This document shows, piece after piece, positions 18,415-29,347 of a DNA stretch of 64,000 nucleotides. Position 1 is the first letter of the stretch. Every line of letters starts with the position of its first letter. The position numbers and the translations under genes were made by a program. The DNA is from Caballeronia hypogeia (GTDB taxonomy: Bacteria; Pseudomonadota; Gammaproteobacteria; Burkholderiales; Burkholderiaceae), in assembly GCF_001544875.2 (NCBI RefSeq), contig NZ_FCOA02000003.1, forward strand, positions 186,001 to 250,000, read 5' to 3'. The notes beneath the pieces were generated by a model. That model saw only the letters and a program-made list of their open reading frames with translations. It had not been told where the DNA came from and made no database searches.

Positions 18415-19389
18415 TCAAGGCAGCAGGATCGTCGAGCCGGTGGTCTTGCGCGCTTCGAGGTCTTCGTGCGCCCTGGCCGCATCGGACAACGGATAACGCT
18501 GACGCACGTTGGTCTTGACCTTGCCGGACGAGACGACCTCGAACAGCTCGGCCGCCATCGCATCGAGATCGCTGCGTTTGGCCATGTAGCTGAAGAGCGT
18601 CGGCCGCGTGAAGTACAGCGAGCCGCGTCCGGCGAACTCGGACGAGTCGATCGGCGGCAACGGTCCCGACGAATTGCCGAAGCTCACGAACAGCCCGAGC
18701 GGCGCGAGGCAGTCGAGCGAGGCGATGTACGTGTCCTTGCCGATGGAATCGTAGACCACGGGCACGCCCGCGCCGTTGGTGATCTCGCGCACGCGCTGCG
18801 TGAAATTCTCGCGCGTGTAGACGATCGGGTGGTCGCAGCCATGCGCCTTCGCGAGCGCGGCCTTTTCGTCCGAGCCGACCGTGCCGATGACGGTCGCGCC
18901 CAGCGCCTTCGCCCACTGGCACGCGAGCATGCCGACGCCGCCCGCCGCCGCGTGGATCAGCACCGTGTCGCCCGCCTTCACGCGATACGTCCGGCGCAGC
19001 AGATATTGCGCGGTCAGGCCTTGCAGCATGATGGAGGCGGCGTCCTCGTAGCTGATCGCATCCGGCAGCCTGACGACGTAATCCGCCGACATCACGCGCT
19101 CCTCCGCATACGCGCCCGGCGGACGCGACGCATACGCCACGCGATCGCCCGGCTTGAACTGCGTCACGCCCTCGCCCACCGCCGTCACTTCGCCCGCGGC
19201 TTCCATGCCGAGGCCGCCGGGCAGCGGCATCGGATAGAGGCCGGTGCGGAAATAAACATCGATGAAATTGAGCCCCACCGCGTGATGCTTCACGCGGATC
19301 TCGCCCTTGCCTGGCGCGCCCACGTCCACGTCGACCCACTTCATGACTTCGGGGCCGCCTGCCTTCTCGAACCGGATTGCCTTGGTCAT
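18415..19389 (-). CDS. NADPH:quinone oxidoreductase (zeta-crystallin/QorA type)
   Basis: 324 residues, the normal length for the QorA branch of the MDR superfamily without catalytic zinc. The N-terminal GroES-like domain has HHAVGLNFIDVYFRTGLYP and PLPGGLGMEAAGEV. The Rossmann domain has VLIHAAAGGVGMLACQWAK for NADPH binding. It reduces quinones by one or two electrons and protects from electrophile stress. AAGGAGAA 8 nt before ATG 19389 fixes the start. It sits 23 bp after methylglyoxal synthase in the same transcript direction. Confidence 0.9.
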   Translation of the reverse strand: MTKAIRFEKAGGPEVMKWVDVDVGAPGKGEIRVKHHAVGLNFIDVYFRTGLYPMPLPGGLGMEAAGEVTAVGEGVTQFKPGDRVAYASRPPGAYAEERVMSADYVVRLPDAISYEDAASIMLQGLTAQYLLRRTYRVKAGDTVLIHAAAGGVGMLACQWAKALGATVIGTVGSDEKAALAKAHGCDHPIVYTRENFTQRVREITNGAGVPVVYDSIGKDTYIASLDCLAPLGLFVSFGNSSGPLPPIDSSEFAGRGSLYFTRPTLFSYMAKRSDLDAMAAELFEVVSSGKVKTNVRQRYPLSDAARAHEDLEARKTTGSTILLP

Positions 19390-19412
19390 CGTTTCGTTCT
19401 CCTTGTTCGTGC

Positions 19413-19802
19413 TCACGACGCCCGCGCAAAGCGCAGGCGCAGGTCGTCGAGAATCATGCGCGCCGTCGCGATGTTGGTCGCGCACGGCACGTTGTGGACG
19501 TCGCATGCGCGCACGAGCGCATTGATGTCGGGCTCGTGCGGCTGCGGCGTCATCGGGTCGCGCAGGAAGATCACGATATTCACGCGCCCTTCCGCGAGTT
19601 CCGCGCCGATCTGCAGGTCGCCGCCGTGCGGGCCGGACAATTTGCGCTCGACCTCCAGCCCGTGCGCCGCCGCGATGCGCCCGCCGGTCGTGCCCGTCGC
19701 GACGAGATCACATTGCGCGAGCGTGTCGACGAACTCGCCCGCGAGCGTGACGATGTCGTCCTTTTTCATGTCATGCGCGATCAACGCGACGCGTGTGGTC
19801 AT
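19413..19802 (-). CDS. mgsA: methylglyoxal synthase
   Basis: 129 residues. MgsA converts dihydroxyacetone phosphate to methylglyoxal and phosphate, a bypass of lower glycolysis used when phosphate is short or sugar phosphates accumulate. Signatures: N-terminal [12 protein letters not shown], phosphate-binding TGTTGGRI, and [13 protein letters not shown] with the catalytic Asp62. The second signature is [20 protein letters not shown] 6 nt upstream supports ATG 19802; an ATG 4 codons earlier is possible. Flanked by an SDR and a quinone reductase, which could help with aldehyde or redox stress. Confidence 0.95.
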   Translation of the reverse strand: MTTRVALIAHDMKKDDIVTLAGEFVDTLAQCDLVATGTTGGRIAAAHGLEVERKLSGPHGGDLQIGAELAEGRVNIVIFLRDPMTPQPHEPDINALVRACDVHNVPCATNIATARMILDDLRLRFARAS

Positions 19803-19815
19803 CGGAGGCTCCATC

Positions 19816-20595
19816 TCAGTAGGTGCCCGGGTAAGCGCCGCCGTCGATCAGCAGGTTCTGCCCGGTGATGTAGCCCGCGTGCACGCTGCACAGGAACGCG
19901 CAGGCCTTTCCGAATTCTTCCGAGGTGCCGAAACGTCCGGCCGGCAGGCTCTGCGCGCGGCGCGAGCGCATTTCATCGACCGTGATGTTCTGCGCCTTCG
20001 CCTGCGCTTCCATGGTCACGGCGATGCGGTCGGTGTCGAAGGTGCCCGGCAGCAGGTTGTTGATCGTGACGCCGGTGGAGGCGACCTTGCGCGCGACGCC
20101 CGCGACGAAACCCGTCAGCCCCGAGCGCGCGCCGTTGGAGAGACCGAGCACATCGATCGGCGCCTTCACCGACGAACTCGTGATGTTCACCACGCGCCCG
20201 AAGCCGCGCTCGATCATCCCGTCGATGGTCGCCTTGATCAGCTCGATCGGCGTAAGCATGTTGCCTTCCAGCGCCTTGATCCACATGTCGTGCGTGAAGG
20301 TACGGAAGTCGCCCGGCGGCGGGCCGCCCGCGTTGTTGACGAGGATGTCCGGCGCGGGACAGGCCGCCAGCGCGGCGGCGTGGCCCTCTGGCGTCGTGAT
20401 GTCGCCCGCGACCGTCGTCACCGTTACGCCGTAAGTCGCGCGGATGTGCGCGGCGGTCGCTTCCAGCGTTTCCGCCGTGCGCGCGGTGATCACCAGATTC
20501 ACGCCCTCGGCGGCGAGCGCTTCCGCACAGCCGCGCCCGAGCCCCTTGCTCGCCGCGCATACGAGCGCCGTGCGCCCCGCGATTCCCATGTCCAT
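19816..20595 (-). CDS. SDR-family protein lacking the usual catalytic Tyr-Lys pair
   Basis: 259 residues with a short-chain dehydrogenase fold: a glycine motif [10 protein letters not shown] in place of TGxxxGx[13 protein letters not shown] after strand 4, and [10 protein letters not shown] after strand 6. The C-terminus is [20 protein letters not shown]. Where classical SDRs have Tyr-x-x-x-Lys, this protein reads LSNGARSG, so the catalytic pair is missing. A subgroup of BKR-like SDRs with imperfect tetrads is known. It may use another chemistry or act as a binding protein. First gene of the run SDR-mgsA-qor-kdpE-like, 13 bp before mgsA. Confidence 0.88.
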   Translation of the reverse strand: MDMGIAGRTALVCAASKGLGRGCAEALAAEGVNLVITARTAETLEATAAHIRATYGVTVTTVAGDITTPEGHAAALAACPAPDILVNNAGGPPPGDFRTFTHDMWIKALEGNMLTPIELIKATIDGMIERGFGRVVNITSSSVKAPIDVLGLSNGARSGLTGFVAGVARKVASTGVTINNLLPGTFDTDRIAVTMEAQAKAQNITVDEMRSRRAQSLPAGRFGTSEEFGKACAFLCSVHAGYITGQNLLIDGGAYPGTY

Positions 20596-20864
20596 TCGTC
20601 CATCCTCCGTGATCGTTCTTACGTTGATGCGGCATGCGCGATGCGGCGCATGGTCTCTCGCGCAATTCTAGAAGAATCGGGGCGGTAACGTCGGCGGCCG
20701 CCGCGGACTTGCAGCGACCGACCCGCACGATTCTTCCAGGGTGTGCGCGGGTTTTCGGTAAACTGTCGCCACTGTCCGTCCGGGCACGGTCAGAGGACCG
20801 CGCCTTTTCCGGGCGTCAGAAGCAGAACACCACACGAGCAGGACGCGCAGCGCGCGCGAGACCC

Positions 20865-21518
20865 ATGAAACAAGACAGCCGCTTTCCCAATCTCTTCATC
20901 CTCGATCACCCGCTGATCCAGCACAAGCTCACCCACATGCGCGACAAGGACACGTCCACGCGCACGTTCCGCGAGCTGCTGCGGGAAATCACGCTGCTGA
21001 TGGGCTACGAAATCACCCGCAATCTGCCGCTCACGACCAAGCGCGTGGAAACGCCGCTCGTCGAGATCGACGCACCGGTGATCGCCGGCAAGAAACTCGC
21101 GATCGTGCCCGTGCTGCGCGCGGGCATCGGCATGTCGGACGGGCTGCTGGATCTGGTGCCGTCGGCGCGCGTCGGGCATATCGGCGTCTATCGCGCGGAA
21201 GATCACCGTCCGGTGGAGTATCTCGTGCGCCTCCCGCCCGATCTAGAGGAGCGCGTCTTCATCCTGTGCGATCCGATGGTCGCGACCGGCTACTCGGCCG
21301 TGCACGCCGTCGACGTGATGAAGCGCCGCAACGTGCTCTCCGAAAACATCGTTTTCGTCGCGCTGGTGGCGGCGCCCGAAGGCGTGAAGGTGTTCCAGGA
21401 CGCGCATCCGGACGTGAAGCTGTACGTCGCGTCGCTCGATTCGCATCTGAACGACCATGCGTATATCGTCCCGGGACTGGGGGACGCGGGCGACCGCCTG
21501 TTCGGCACGAAGAACTGA
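20865..21518 (+). CDS. upp: uracil phosphoribosyltransferase
   Basis: 217 residues. Upp makes UMP from uracil and PRPP in pyrimidine salvage. Seen: the N-terminal [35 protein letters not shown], the PRPP-binding loop [15 protein letters not shown] and the uracil-binding C-terminus [20 protein letters not shown] 20865 gives the standard N-terminus; the in-frame upstream stretch is not protein-like. Divergent from the SDR gene with 269 bp between. A terminator follows. Confidence 0.97.
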   Translation: MKQDSRFPNLFILDHPLIQHKLTHMRDKDTSTRTFRELLREITLLMGYEITRNLPLTTKRVETPLVEIDAPVIAGKKLAIVPVLRAGIGMSDGLLDLVPSARVGHIGVYRAEDHRPVEYLVRLPPDLEERVFILCDPMVATGYSAVHAVDVMKRRNVLSENIVFVALVAAPEGVKVFQDAHPDVKLYVASLDSHLNDHAYIVPGLGDAGDRLFGTKN

Positions 21519-21541
21519 TTTTCGGCCCTGAATCCCTCCTG

Positions 21542-21567
21542 CCGCCGCGCCCTTCGCGCGGCGGTTT
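21542..21567 (+). terminator. rho-independent terminator after upp
   Basis: CCGCCGCGC (21542-21550), 5-nt loop, GCGCGGCGG (21556-21564), then TTT and a T-rich stretch. The stem is perfect; the U-tract is short. Confidence 0.6.
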
Positions 21568-21662
21568 GCGTTTGCGGCGGGCTTTGCGGGATTTCGCCAC
21601 GATTCGACCGCTTTTCGCACGGTTTGCACCGTTTTTCCGCTTGTCCGCCGACATCGCCGGCA

Positions 21663-21690
21663 CTGAGAGCGCGCGCCGCCATGCTAAAAT
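21663..21690 (+). promoter_or_regulatory. candidate promoter of yebC
   Basis: CTGAGA (21663-21668) is a weak -35 and TAAAAT (21685-21690) a 5-of-6 -10, spacer 16 bp. TG-C immediately before gives an extended -10 element. The predicted start leaves a 5' leader of about 145 nt before yebC. Confidence 0.45.
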
Positions 21691-21840
21691 TTCGGTCTGT
21701 TCCTATTCGGGTCAGGCCGGATCGACGATCCTCGGGCCGACCCGCCCGCCGCCCGGGAATCGCGCGGCGAGACAGACACATTCAGCACGACAGCACACTA
21801 GGCGCACGGCGTACAGCCCCGCGCGCGATGGAGAAAGGTA

Positions 21841-22569
21841 ATGGCGGGTCATTCGAAATGGGCCAACATCAAGCATAAAAAGGCCGCGGCCGACGCGAAG
21901 AAAGGCAAGGTCTGGACGCGCCTCATCAAGGAAATCCAGGTCGCGGCGCGCATGGGCGGCGGCGAGGCCGATTCGAATCCGCGCCTGCGTCTGGCCGTCG
22001 ACAAGGCCTACGACGCCAACATGCCGAAGGACAACATCAACCGCGCGATCCAGCGCGGTGTCGGCGGCGTGGATGGCGCGAACTACGAGGAAATCCGCTA
22101 CGAAGGCTACGGCATCGGCGGCGCCGCGATCATCGTCGACACGATGACGGACAACCGCACCCGCACCGTCGCGGAAGTGCGCCACGCATTCTCGAAGTTC
22201 GGCGGCAACATGGGCACGGACGGCTCGGTGTCGTTCATGTTCGACCACGTCGGCCAGTTCCTGTTCGCACCCGGCACGCCGGAAGACAAGCTGATGGACG
22301 CCGCGCTCGAAGCCGGCGCGGACGACGTCGTGACGAACGAAGACGGCAGCATCGAAGTGATCTGTCCGCCGAACGATTTCCAGAAGGTGAAGGACGCGCT
22401 GGACGCCGCCGGCTTCAAGGCGGAACTCGCCGAAGTAACGATGAAACCGCAGACCGAAGTCGAATTCAGCGGCGACGACGCGGTGAAGATGCAAAAACTG
22501 CTCGATGCGCTCGAAAATCTCGACGACGTGCAGGAAGTCTATACAAACGCCGCGATCGACGAAGACTGA
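21841..22569 (+). CDS. yebC: YebC/PmpR family protein
   Basis: 242 residues beginning [20 protein letters not shown], the invariant family N-terminus, followed by [20 protein letters not shown] and [17 protein letters not shown]. Domains 2 and 3 continue to a C-terminal acidic tail. Members are DNA-binding transcription factors in some bacteria; others act on translation of proline-rich stretches. The role here is not decided. AGAAAGG lies just upstream of ATG 21841. Monocistronic by layout, between upp and purD. Confidence 0.95.
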   Translation: MAGHSKWANIKHKKAAADAKKGKVWTRLIKEIQVAARMGGGEADSNPRLRLAVDKAYDANMPKDNINRAIQRGVGGVDGANYEEIRYEGYGIGGAAIIVDTMTDNRTRTVAEVRHAFSKFGGNMGTDGSVSFMFDHVGQFLFAPGTPEDKLMDAALEAGADDVVTNEDGSIEVICPPNDFQKVKDALDAAGFKAELAEVTMKPQTEVEFSGDDAVKMQKLLDALENLDDVQEVYTNAAIDED

Positions 22570-22881
22570 TTCGGATCGCGCCGGGGCGCGGCGCCGGCTC
22601 GGCAATTGGCCGACAGCCGCCCCGCCCTGCATGGAACGTCTTTCGCTTCGGCCCGTGTGCCGGAGCAGCGCCGCGTATCGACGCGAAGTCGACGCAGCGC
22701 CGCATCGCCCGAAAAGAAGGCGCGTGACGCAGCCGATGTCAGCGCGAGCCGCCTTCGCAGCGTTATGAACGCAGTCGTGCGCGCATGTGGGTGAAATGAG
22801 CGTGGCACGTGCGGGAATTCGGGACCGATGCGTCCGCCGCTTTTCTTCAAGCCGCTTTTAGTCAGGATTTCGGGGAATCAA
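22570..22881 (+). other. intergenic region between yebC and purD, no gene seen
   Basis: 312 bp, GC-rich, without a protein-like frame. Short GC palindromes just after yebC (around 22578-22600) could aid termination but no T-run follows. GGGGAA about 6 nt before purD is its ribosome binding site. No clear promoter was found. Confidence 0.5.
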
Positions 22882-24198
22882 ATGAAGTTACTCGTCGTCG
22901 GTTCCGGCGGCCGCGAACACGCGCTGGCCTGGAAGCTCGCGCAGTCGCCGCGCGTGCAGATCGTCTATGTGGCGCCGGGCAACGGCGGCACCGCGCGGGA
23001 CGAGCGCCTGCGCAACATCGACTTGACAGATGCGGCGGAGCTCGCCGATTTCGTCGAGAAGGAACACGTCGCGTTCACGCTCGTGGGGCCGGAGCAGCCG
23101 CTCGCGGCGGGCATCGTCAATCTGTTCCGCTCGCGCGGGTTGAAAATCTTCGGGCCGAGCAAGGAAGCCGCGCAGCTCGAAAGCTCGAAGGACTTCGCCA
23201 AGGCGTTCATGAAGCGCCACAGCATTCCGACGGCCGAATACGAAACCTTCTCGGATATCGCCGCTGCGCACGCGTATATCGACGCGAAAGGCGCGCCGAT
23301 CGTCATCAAGGCCGATGGCCTCGCCGCCGGCAAGGGCGTGGTCGTCGCGGCGACGCTCGAAGAGGCGCACGGCGCCGTCGACGCGATGCTCGCCGACAAC
23401 AAGCTCGGCGATGCCGGCGCGCGCGTCGTGATCGAGGAATTCCTCGCGGGCGAGGAAGCGAGCTTCATCGTGATGGTGGACGGCAAGCACGTGCTGCCGC
23501 TCGCCTCCAGCCAGGACCACAAGCGCCTGCTCGACGCGGATCGCGGCCCGAATACCGGCGGCATGGGCGCGTATTCGCCCGCGCCGATCGTCACGCCGCA
23601 ACTGCACGCGCGCGTGATGCGCGAGATCATCCTGCCGACCGTGCGCGGCATGGAAAGCGAAGGCATCCGCTTCACGGGCTTCCTGTACGCCGGCCTGATG
23701 ATCGACGCCGAGGGCAATCCGAAGACGCTCGAATTCAACTGCCGCATGGGTGACCCGGAAACGCAGCCGATCATGGCGCGTCTCAAGGGCGATTTCTCGA
23801 AGGTCGTGGAAATGGCGATCGACGGCAAGCTGGACGCCGTGGAACTCGACTGGGACCGTCGCACGGCGCTGGGCGTGGTGCTCGCGGCGCACAATTATCC
23901 GGAAACGCCGCGCAAGGGCGACCGCATCACCGGCATCCCGGCGGAAACCGAGAATTCCGTCACTTTCCATGCGGGGACCACGCTTACCGATGGCAAGCTC
24001 ACGACCTCGGGCGGACGCGTGCTGTGCGTGGTCGGACTGGCGGATTCCGTGCGCGGCGCGCAATCCGTGGTCTACGATACAGTCAATCTGATCTCGTTCG
24101 ACGGCATGCAGTATCGGCGGGACATCGGCTATCGGGCGGTGAACCGCAAGCAGTCCGCTGACAAGTCGGCGGATAAATCGGCGGAAAAGCACGGCTGA
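22882..24198 (+). CDS. purD: phosphoribosylamine-glycine ligase
   Basis: 438 residues, ATP-grasp enzyme of purine synthesis joining phosphoribosylamine and glycine to GAR. The N-terminal MKLLVVGSGGREHALAWKL is diagnostic. Also seen are VGPEQPLAAGI, the ATP-grasp loop PIVIKADGLAAGKGVVVA, and EFNCRMGDPETQ with metal/ATP ligands. ATG 22882 has a GGGGAA ribosome site. The C-terminal ~16 residues form a Lys-rich tail with a three-times repeated four-residue unit (SADK/SADK/SAEK). A terminator follows. Confidence 0.97.
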   Translation: MKLLVVGSGGREHALAWKLAQSPRVQIVYVAPGNGGTARDERLRNIDLTDAAELADFVEKEHVAFTLVGPEQPLAAGIVNLFRSRGLKIFGPSKEAAQLESSKDFAKAFMKRHSIPTAEYETFSDIAAAHAYIDAKGAPIVIKADGLAAGKGVVVAATLEEAHGAVDAMLADNKLGDAGARVVIEEFLAGEEASFIVMVDGKHVLPLASSQDHKRLLDADRGPNTGGMGAYSPAPIVTPQLHARVMREIILPTVRGMESEGIRFTGFLYAGLMIDAEGNPKTLEFNCRMGDPETQPIMARLKGDFSKVVEMAIDGKLDAVELDWDRRTALGVVLAAHNYPETPRKGDRITGIPAETENSVTFHAGTTLTDGKLTTSGGRVLCVVGLADSVRGAQSVVYDTVNLISFDGMQYRRDIGYRAVNRKQSADKSADKSAEKHG

Positions 24199-24227
24199 TC
24201 GCGGTCCGAGTCGCCGCAGGCACCCGC

Positions 24228-24260
24228 GCTGCCGGACCTCGTGTCCGGCAGCGTGCTTTT
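24228..24260 (+). terminator. rho-independent terminator after purD
   Basis: GCTGCCGGAC (24228-24237), loop CTCGT, GTCCGGCAGC (24243-24252), then GTGC and TTTT. Perfect 10-bp stem 29 bp past the stop. Confidence 0.75.
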
Positions 24261-24328
24261 GAGAGTTTCGAGACGAAGGGTTAACCCCGTCCAACCATGG
24301 CCGCCGACACGGCGCAATCCAGCAATCG

Positions 24329-25288
24329 ATGAGTGATTCGAACCGCAGCGCGCAAGCACGCAAGGAACAGGACGCAACCCACGATATCGCGGCTGTGCGC
24401 GACTATCTGACGGGCTTGCAGACGCGCATCGCCGATGCGCTCGGCAACTTCGACGGCACCGCCTTCGCCACCGACGCCTGGACCCGGGAGCCTGGCGCGC
24501 ATCTGCGCGGCGGCGGCGTGACGCGCATCCTGGAAGGCGGCGGTTTTTTCGAGCGCGGCGGCATCGGCCTCTCGGACGTGCAGGGCGACGCGCTGCCGCC
24601 CTCCGCGAGCGCGGCTCGCCCGCAACTCGCCGGGCGCGGTTTCGAGGCGCTGGGCGTCTCGCTCGTGATGCATCCGCGCAATCCGCACTGCCCGACCGTG
24701 CACATGAACGTGCGCATGCTCACGGCCATCAAGGAAGGCGAAGCGCCGATCTTCTGGTTCGGCGGCGGCATGGATCTCACGCCGATCTACGGCTACGAGG
24801 AAGACGCGCGGCAGTTTCACGAAGTCTGCCGCAACGCGCTGAATCCGTTCGGCGCGGAGTTGTATCCGCGCTTCAAGACGTGGTGCGACGAGTATTTCTA
24901 TTTGAAGCACCGCAACGAGCAGCGCGGCATCGGCGGAATTTTCTTCGATGATTTCTCGGAGCCCGGCTTCGACAAATCGTTCGCGATGATGCAGAGCGTC
25001 GGCGACGCGTTTCTGCAAGCGTATCTGCCGATCATCGAGCGCCGTTGCGACACGCCGTATGGCGAGCGCGAACGCGAGTTTCAGGTGTACCGGCGCGGCC
25101 GCTATGTCGAGTTCAACCTCGTGTTCGATCGCGGTACGCACTTCGGCCTGCAAAGCGGCGGACGCACCGAGTCGATCCTCATGTCGATGCCGCCCGTCGC
25201 GAACTGGCGCTACGACTGGGCGCCCGAGCCGGGCACGCCCGAAGCGCGCCTGTACTCCGACTTCCTGGTGCGGCGCGAATGGCTGTGA
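24329..25288 (+). CDS. hemF: oxygen-dependent coproporphyrinogen III oxidase
   Basis: 319 residues. HemF decarboxylates coproporphyrinogen III to protoporphyrinogen IX with O2 in heme synthesis. Motifs: [39 protein letters not shown] with active-site His/Asn, [13 protein letters not shown], and C-terminal [20 protein letters not shown]. The N-terminus is ~18 residues longer than typical. ATG 24329 has no strong Shine-Dalgarno, so a later start is not excluded. Its stop overlaps nadD by 10 bp, indicating translational coupling. Confidence 0.96.
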   Translation: MSDSNRSAQARKEQDATHDIAAVRDYLTGLQTRIADALGNFDGTAFATDAWTREPGAHLRGGGVTRILEGGGFFERGGIGLSDVQGDALPPSASAARPQLAGRGFEALGVSLVMHPRNPHCPTVHMNVRMLTAIKEGEAPIFWFGGGMDLTPIYGYEEDARQFHEVCRNALNPFGAELYPRFKTWCDEYFYLKHRNEQRGIGGIFFDDFSEPGFDKSFAMMQSVGDAFLQAYLPIIERRCDTPYGEREREFQVYRRGRYVEFNLVFDRGTHFGLQSGGRTESILMSMPPVANWRYDWAPEPGTPEARLYSDFLVRREWL

Positions 25289-25977
25289 CCGCGGTTGTGA
25301 ATCAGGCCGCGCCGTGCCCGAAGCGCGTCGGCCTGCTCGGCGGCACGTTCGATCCGATCCACAACGGGCATCTCACGCTCGCGCGGCGCTTCGTCGAGCT
25401 GCTGCAACTGACCGAGCTCGTACTGTTGCCCGCCGGTCAGCCGTGGCAGAAAGAAGGGGTTTCCGCGCCAGAACACAGGCTGGCGATGACGCGCGCGGCG
25501 GCGGCGTCGCTCATGCTCGACGGCGTGACGATCACCGTCGCCACCGACGAGATCGACCGCCAGGGCGACACCTATACCGTCGATACGCTCGCTCACTGGC
25601 GCGCGCGCGAAGGCGACGACGCCTCGATCACCCTTCTGATGGGCGCGGATCAGTTCGTCAAGCTCAATTCGTGGCATCAGTGGATGCGGCTTTTCGACTA
25701 CGCGCACGTCTGCGTGGAGACGCGCGCGGGCTTCGACATCGCGCAACTCCCCGCCGAAGTCGCGGCCGAGTTCGCGCGGCGACGCGCGACGCCTGAAATC
25801 CTGCGAGCGAGCCCGCACGGGCACATGTTCATCGACGAGACGCTCCTGCTCGACGTATCCGCCACGGCGATCCGCGAGGCAGCGCGCACGAAGAGCGGCT
25901 CGGCCGAGGCACGCACTCAGGTCCCATCGACGGTATGGGACTATATTGTTCAACATCATCTGTACCAGACAAGGTAA
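25279..25977 (+). CDS. nadD: nicotinate-nucleotide adenylyltransferase
   Basis: 232 residues. NadD adenylylates nicotinate mononucleotide to deamido-NAD. The N-terminal [20 protein letters not shown] contains the HxGH nucleotidyltransferase motif. The C-terminal [12 protein letters not shown] is the SxTxxR-type motif. ATG 25279 overlaps the end of hemF. rsfS follows 12 bp later, a conserved arrangement in many bacteria. Confidence 0.96.
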   Translation: MAVTAVVNQAAPCPKRVGLLGGTFDPIHNGHLTLARRFVELLQLTELVLLPAGQPWQKEGVSAPEHRLAMTRAAAASLMLDGVTITVATDEIDRQGDTYTVDTLAHWRAREGDDASITLLMGADQFVKLNSWHQWMRLFDYAHVCVETRAGFDIAQLPAEVAAEFARRRATPEILRASPHGHMFIDETLLLDVSATAIREAARTKSGSAEARTQVPSTVWDYIVQHHLYQTR

Positions 25978-25989
25978 GACACGGTAACC

Positions 25990-26442
25990 ATGGAACTTCA
26001 GAAGCTGCAACGCGCGATCATCGACGGTCTGGAAGACGTCAAGGCGCAAGACATCAAGGTATTCAACACGACCCATCTGACTTCGCTGTTCGACCGCGTG
26101 GTCGTGGCGAGCGGCACGTCGAACCGGCAGACCAAGGCGCTTGCCAACAGCGTGCGCGAGAAGGTGAAGGAAGCCGGCGGCGACATCATCAGCACGGAAG
26201 GCGAAGAAATCGGCGAATGGGTGCTGGTCGATTGCGGCGACGCGGTCGTGCACATCCTGCAACCGGCGCTGCGCCAGTACTACAACCTCGAGGAAGTCTG
26301 GGGCGACAAGCCCGTGCGCGTGAAGCTGCAGACGCCGAACATGTTCGGCGGCGCGCGCGTCACAGCCGATGAGGACGAGGACGAAGAAGACGCCGCACCG
26401 GCCGTCAAACGTCCCGCGCGCAAGACCACGCGCAAGCACTGA
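25990..26442 (+). CDS. rsfS: ribosome silencing factor RsfS
   Basis: 150 residues. The core (~1-110) is the RsfS/RsfA fold, which binds uL14 on the 50S subunit and blocks subunit joining when nutrients are scarce. Seen: [38 protein letters not shown] and [13 protein letters not shown] with YYNLEEVWG. The last ~30 residues are an extension absent from short homologues, an acidic run (DEDEDEED) followed by a basic end. Operon with nadD and rlmH. Confidence 0.95.
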   Translation: MELQKLQRAIIDGLEDVKAQDIKVFNTTHLTSLFDRVVVASGTSNRQTKALANSVREKVKEAGGDIISTEGEEIGEWVLVDCGDAVVHILQPALRQYYNLEEVWGDKPVRVKLQTPNMFGGARVTADEDEDEEDAAPAVKRPARKTTRKH

Positions 26443-26456
26443 GACCGCTTCGATCG

Positions 26457-26927
26457 ATGAAGCTGGTCATCCTCGCCGTCGGACACAAGATGCCCGACTG
26501 GATCACGAATGGCTTCGACGAATACGCGAAGCGCATGCCGCCCGAATTGCGCATCGAGCTGAAGGAGATCAAGCCCGAGCAGCGCTCGTCGGGACGCAAC
26601 GCCGAGAGCGTGATGGCGGCGGAAAAGCAGCGCATCGAAGCCGCCTTGCCGAAGAACGCGCGCATCGTCGCGCTCGACGAACGCGGCCGCGACTGGACCA
26701 CGATGCAGCTCGCGCAAGCCCTGCCCGGCTGGCAGCAGGACGGGCGCGATGTGGCGTTCGTGATCGGCGGCGCGGACGGGCTGCATCCCGATGTGAAATC
26801 GCGCGCCGAACTGTTGCTGCGCGTGTCGAGCCTGACGCTTCCGCACGGCATGGTGCGCGTGCTGCTCGCCGAACAGCTTTACCGCGCGTGGAGCATCACG
26901 CAGAATCATCCTTATCATCGCGCGTGA
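26457..26927 (+). CDS. rlmH: 23S rRNA pseudouridine1915 N3-methyltransferase
   Basis: 156 residues, the standard length. SPOUT-class methyltransferase that methylates pseudouridine 1915 of 23S rRNA on assembled ribosomes. Seen: [16 protein letters not shown] at the start, [13 protein letters not shown] forming the SAM knot, and the C-terminal [20 protein letters not shown]. Starts 14 bp after rsfS. Confidence 0.97.
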   Translation: MKLVILAVGHKMPDWITNGFDEYAKRMPPELRIELKEIKPEQRSSGRNAESVMAAEKQRIEAALPKNARIVALDERGRDWTTMQLAQALPGWQQDGRDVAFVIGGADGLHPDVKSRAELLLRVSSLTLPHGMVRVLLAEQLYRAWSITQNHPYHRA

Positions 26928-26984
26928 GGCTTTGCGGTCGTTGGACTTCGAATGCCGCGCGTTTCATTCGAATCCGACATCACG

Positions 26985-27599
26985 ATGCAGACTCATTCCT
27001 TCGTCTATCTCGCCTCGCAAAGCCCACGCCGTCAGGAGTTGCTGAGACAACTCGGCGTGCAGTACGAACTCCTGCTCCCACGTCCCGATGAAGACGCCGA
27101 AGCGCTCGAAGCCGAACTGCCGGGCGAAGCCGCCGATGCCTACGTCGTGCGCGTATGCGCGCTCAAGGCGCACGCGGCGCGCGCGCGGCTGCTCGCGGGC
27201 GGGCATCAGGCCGCGCCGATTCTCGTCGCCGATACGACCGTGACCATCGACGGCCTGATTCTCGGCAAGCCGTTGCACGAAGAGGACGCCGTCGCGATGC
27301 TCGAACGGCTCGTCGGCCGCGAGCATGAAGTGCTGACGGCGCTCGCCGTCGTCGATGCCAATGGCGCGCTGCTCGAACCCGCGCTGTCGCGCTCGACGGT
27401 GCGCTTCGCGGCCGCGGATCGTGCTGCGCTGCAACGCTATGCGGCCTCGGGCGAGCCACTCGGCAAGGCGGGCGCATATGGCATTCAGGGCCGCGCGGCC
27501 GAGTTCATCGAGCGAATCGACGGGTCCTATTCGGGTATCATGGGTTTGCCCCTTTTCGAAACCGCAGCACTCTTGCGCGTGGCGCGCGTCGAATTCTAA
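26985..27599 (+). CDS. Maf-family nucleotide pyrophosphatase
   Basis: 204 residues from ATG 26985. Maf proteins hydrolyse dTTP/UTP or modified nucleotides. Seen: [16 protein letters not shown] (the SxSPRR motif), [12 protein letters not shown] with the catalytic Asp, and [10 protein letters not shown]. This set fits the dTTP/UTPase (YhdE) branch. An alternative ATG 33 nt upstream (26952) would add 11 residues; neither has a clear Shine-Dalgarno. Between rlmH and rng, 7 bp before rng. Confidence 0.93.
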   Translation: MQTHSFVYLASQSPRRQELLRQLGVQYELLLPRPDEDAEALEAELPGEAADAYVVRVCALKAHAARARLLAGGHQAAPILVADTTVTIDGLILGKPLHEEDAVAMLERLVGREHEVLTALAVVDANGALLEPALSRSTVRFAAADRAALQRYAASGEPLGKAGAYGIQGRAAEFIERIDGSYSGIMGLPLFETAALLRVARVEF

Positions 27600-27606
27600 A
27601 CAGGCC

Positions 27607-29076
<1,470 letters not shown>

Positions 29077-29347
29077 GAAATCGGCATCGACACATGAGGG
29101 CGCCGGCATTGCGATCGAGGGCGCTCGTCCCCGACTTCAGTTTCAGTGCGTTGCTACGATCAGCCGCCACCGAATCGCATCCTGCTCGAATGCTGATGAC
29201 GGTTTTGCGGTGGCAGCGGATGACCGGACATAACGACGCTCCGACCGCAAACCTCGCTTCGATAGATTCCAGAATGCGGAGTCGCTGGTCCGGGATCGGA
29301 CACCACGTCAAAAACGGCGTGATCGCTTTCCTCGTCCGGTCAGCGTC

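Noticed and set aside
29077..29347. Possible small gene between rng and msbA
   Set aside because: A ~97-codon frame exists but its composition is unnatural and it has no ribosome site; the region is a plain convergent intergenic space.
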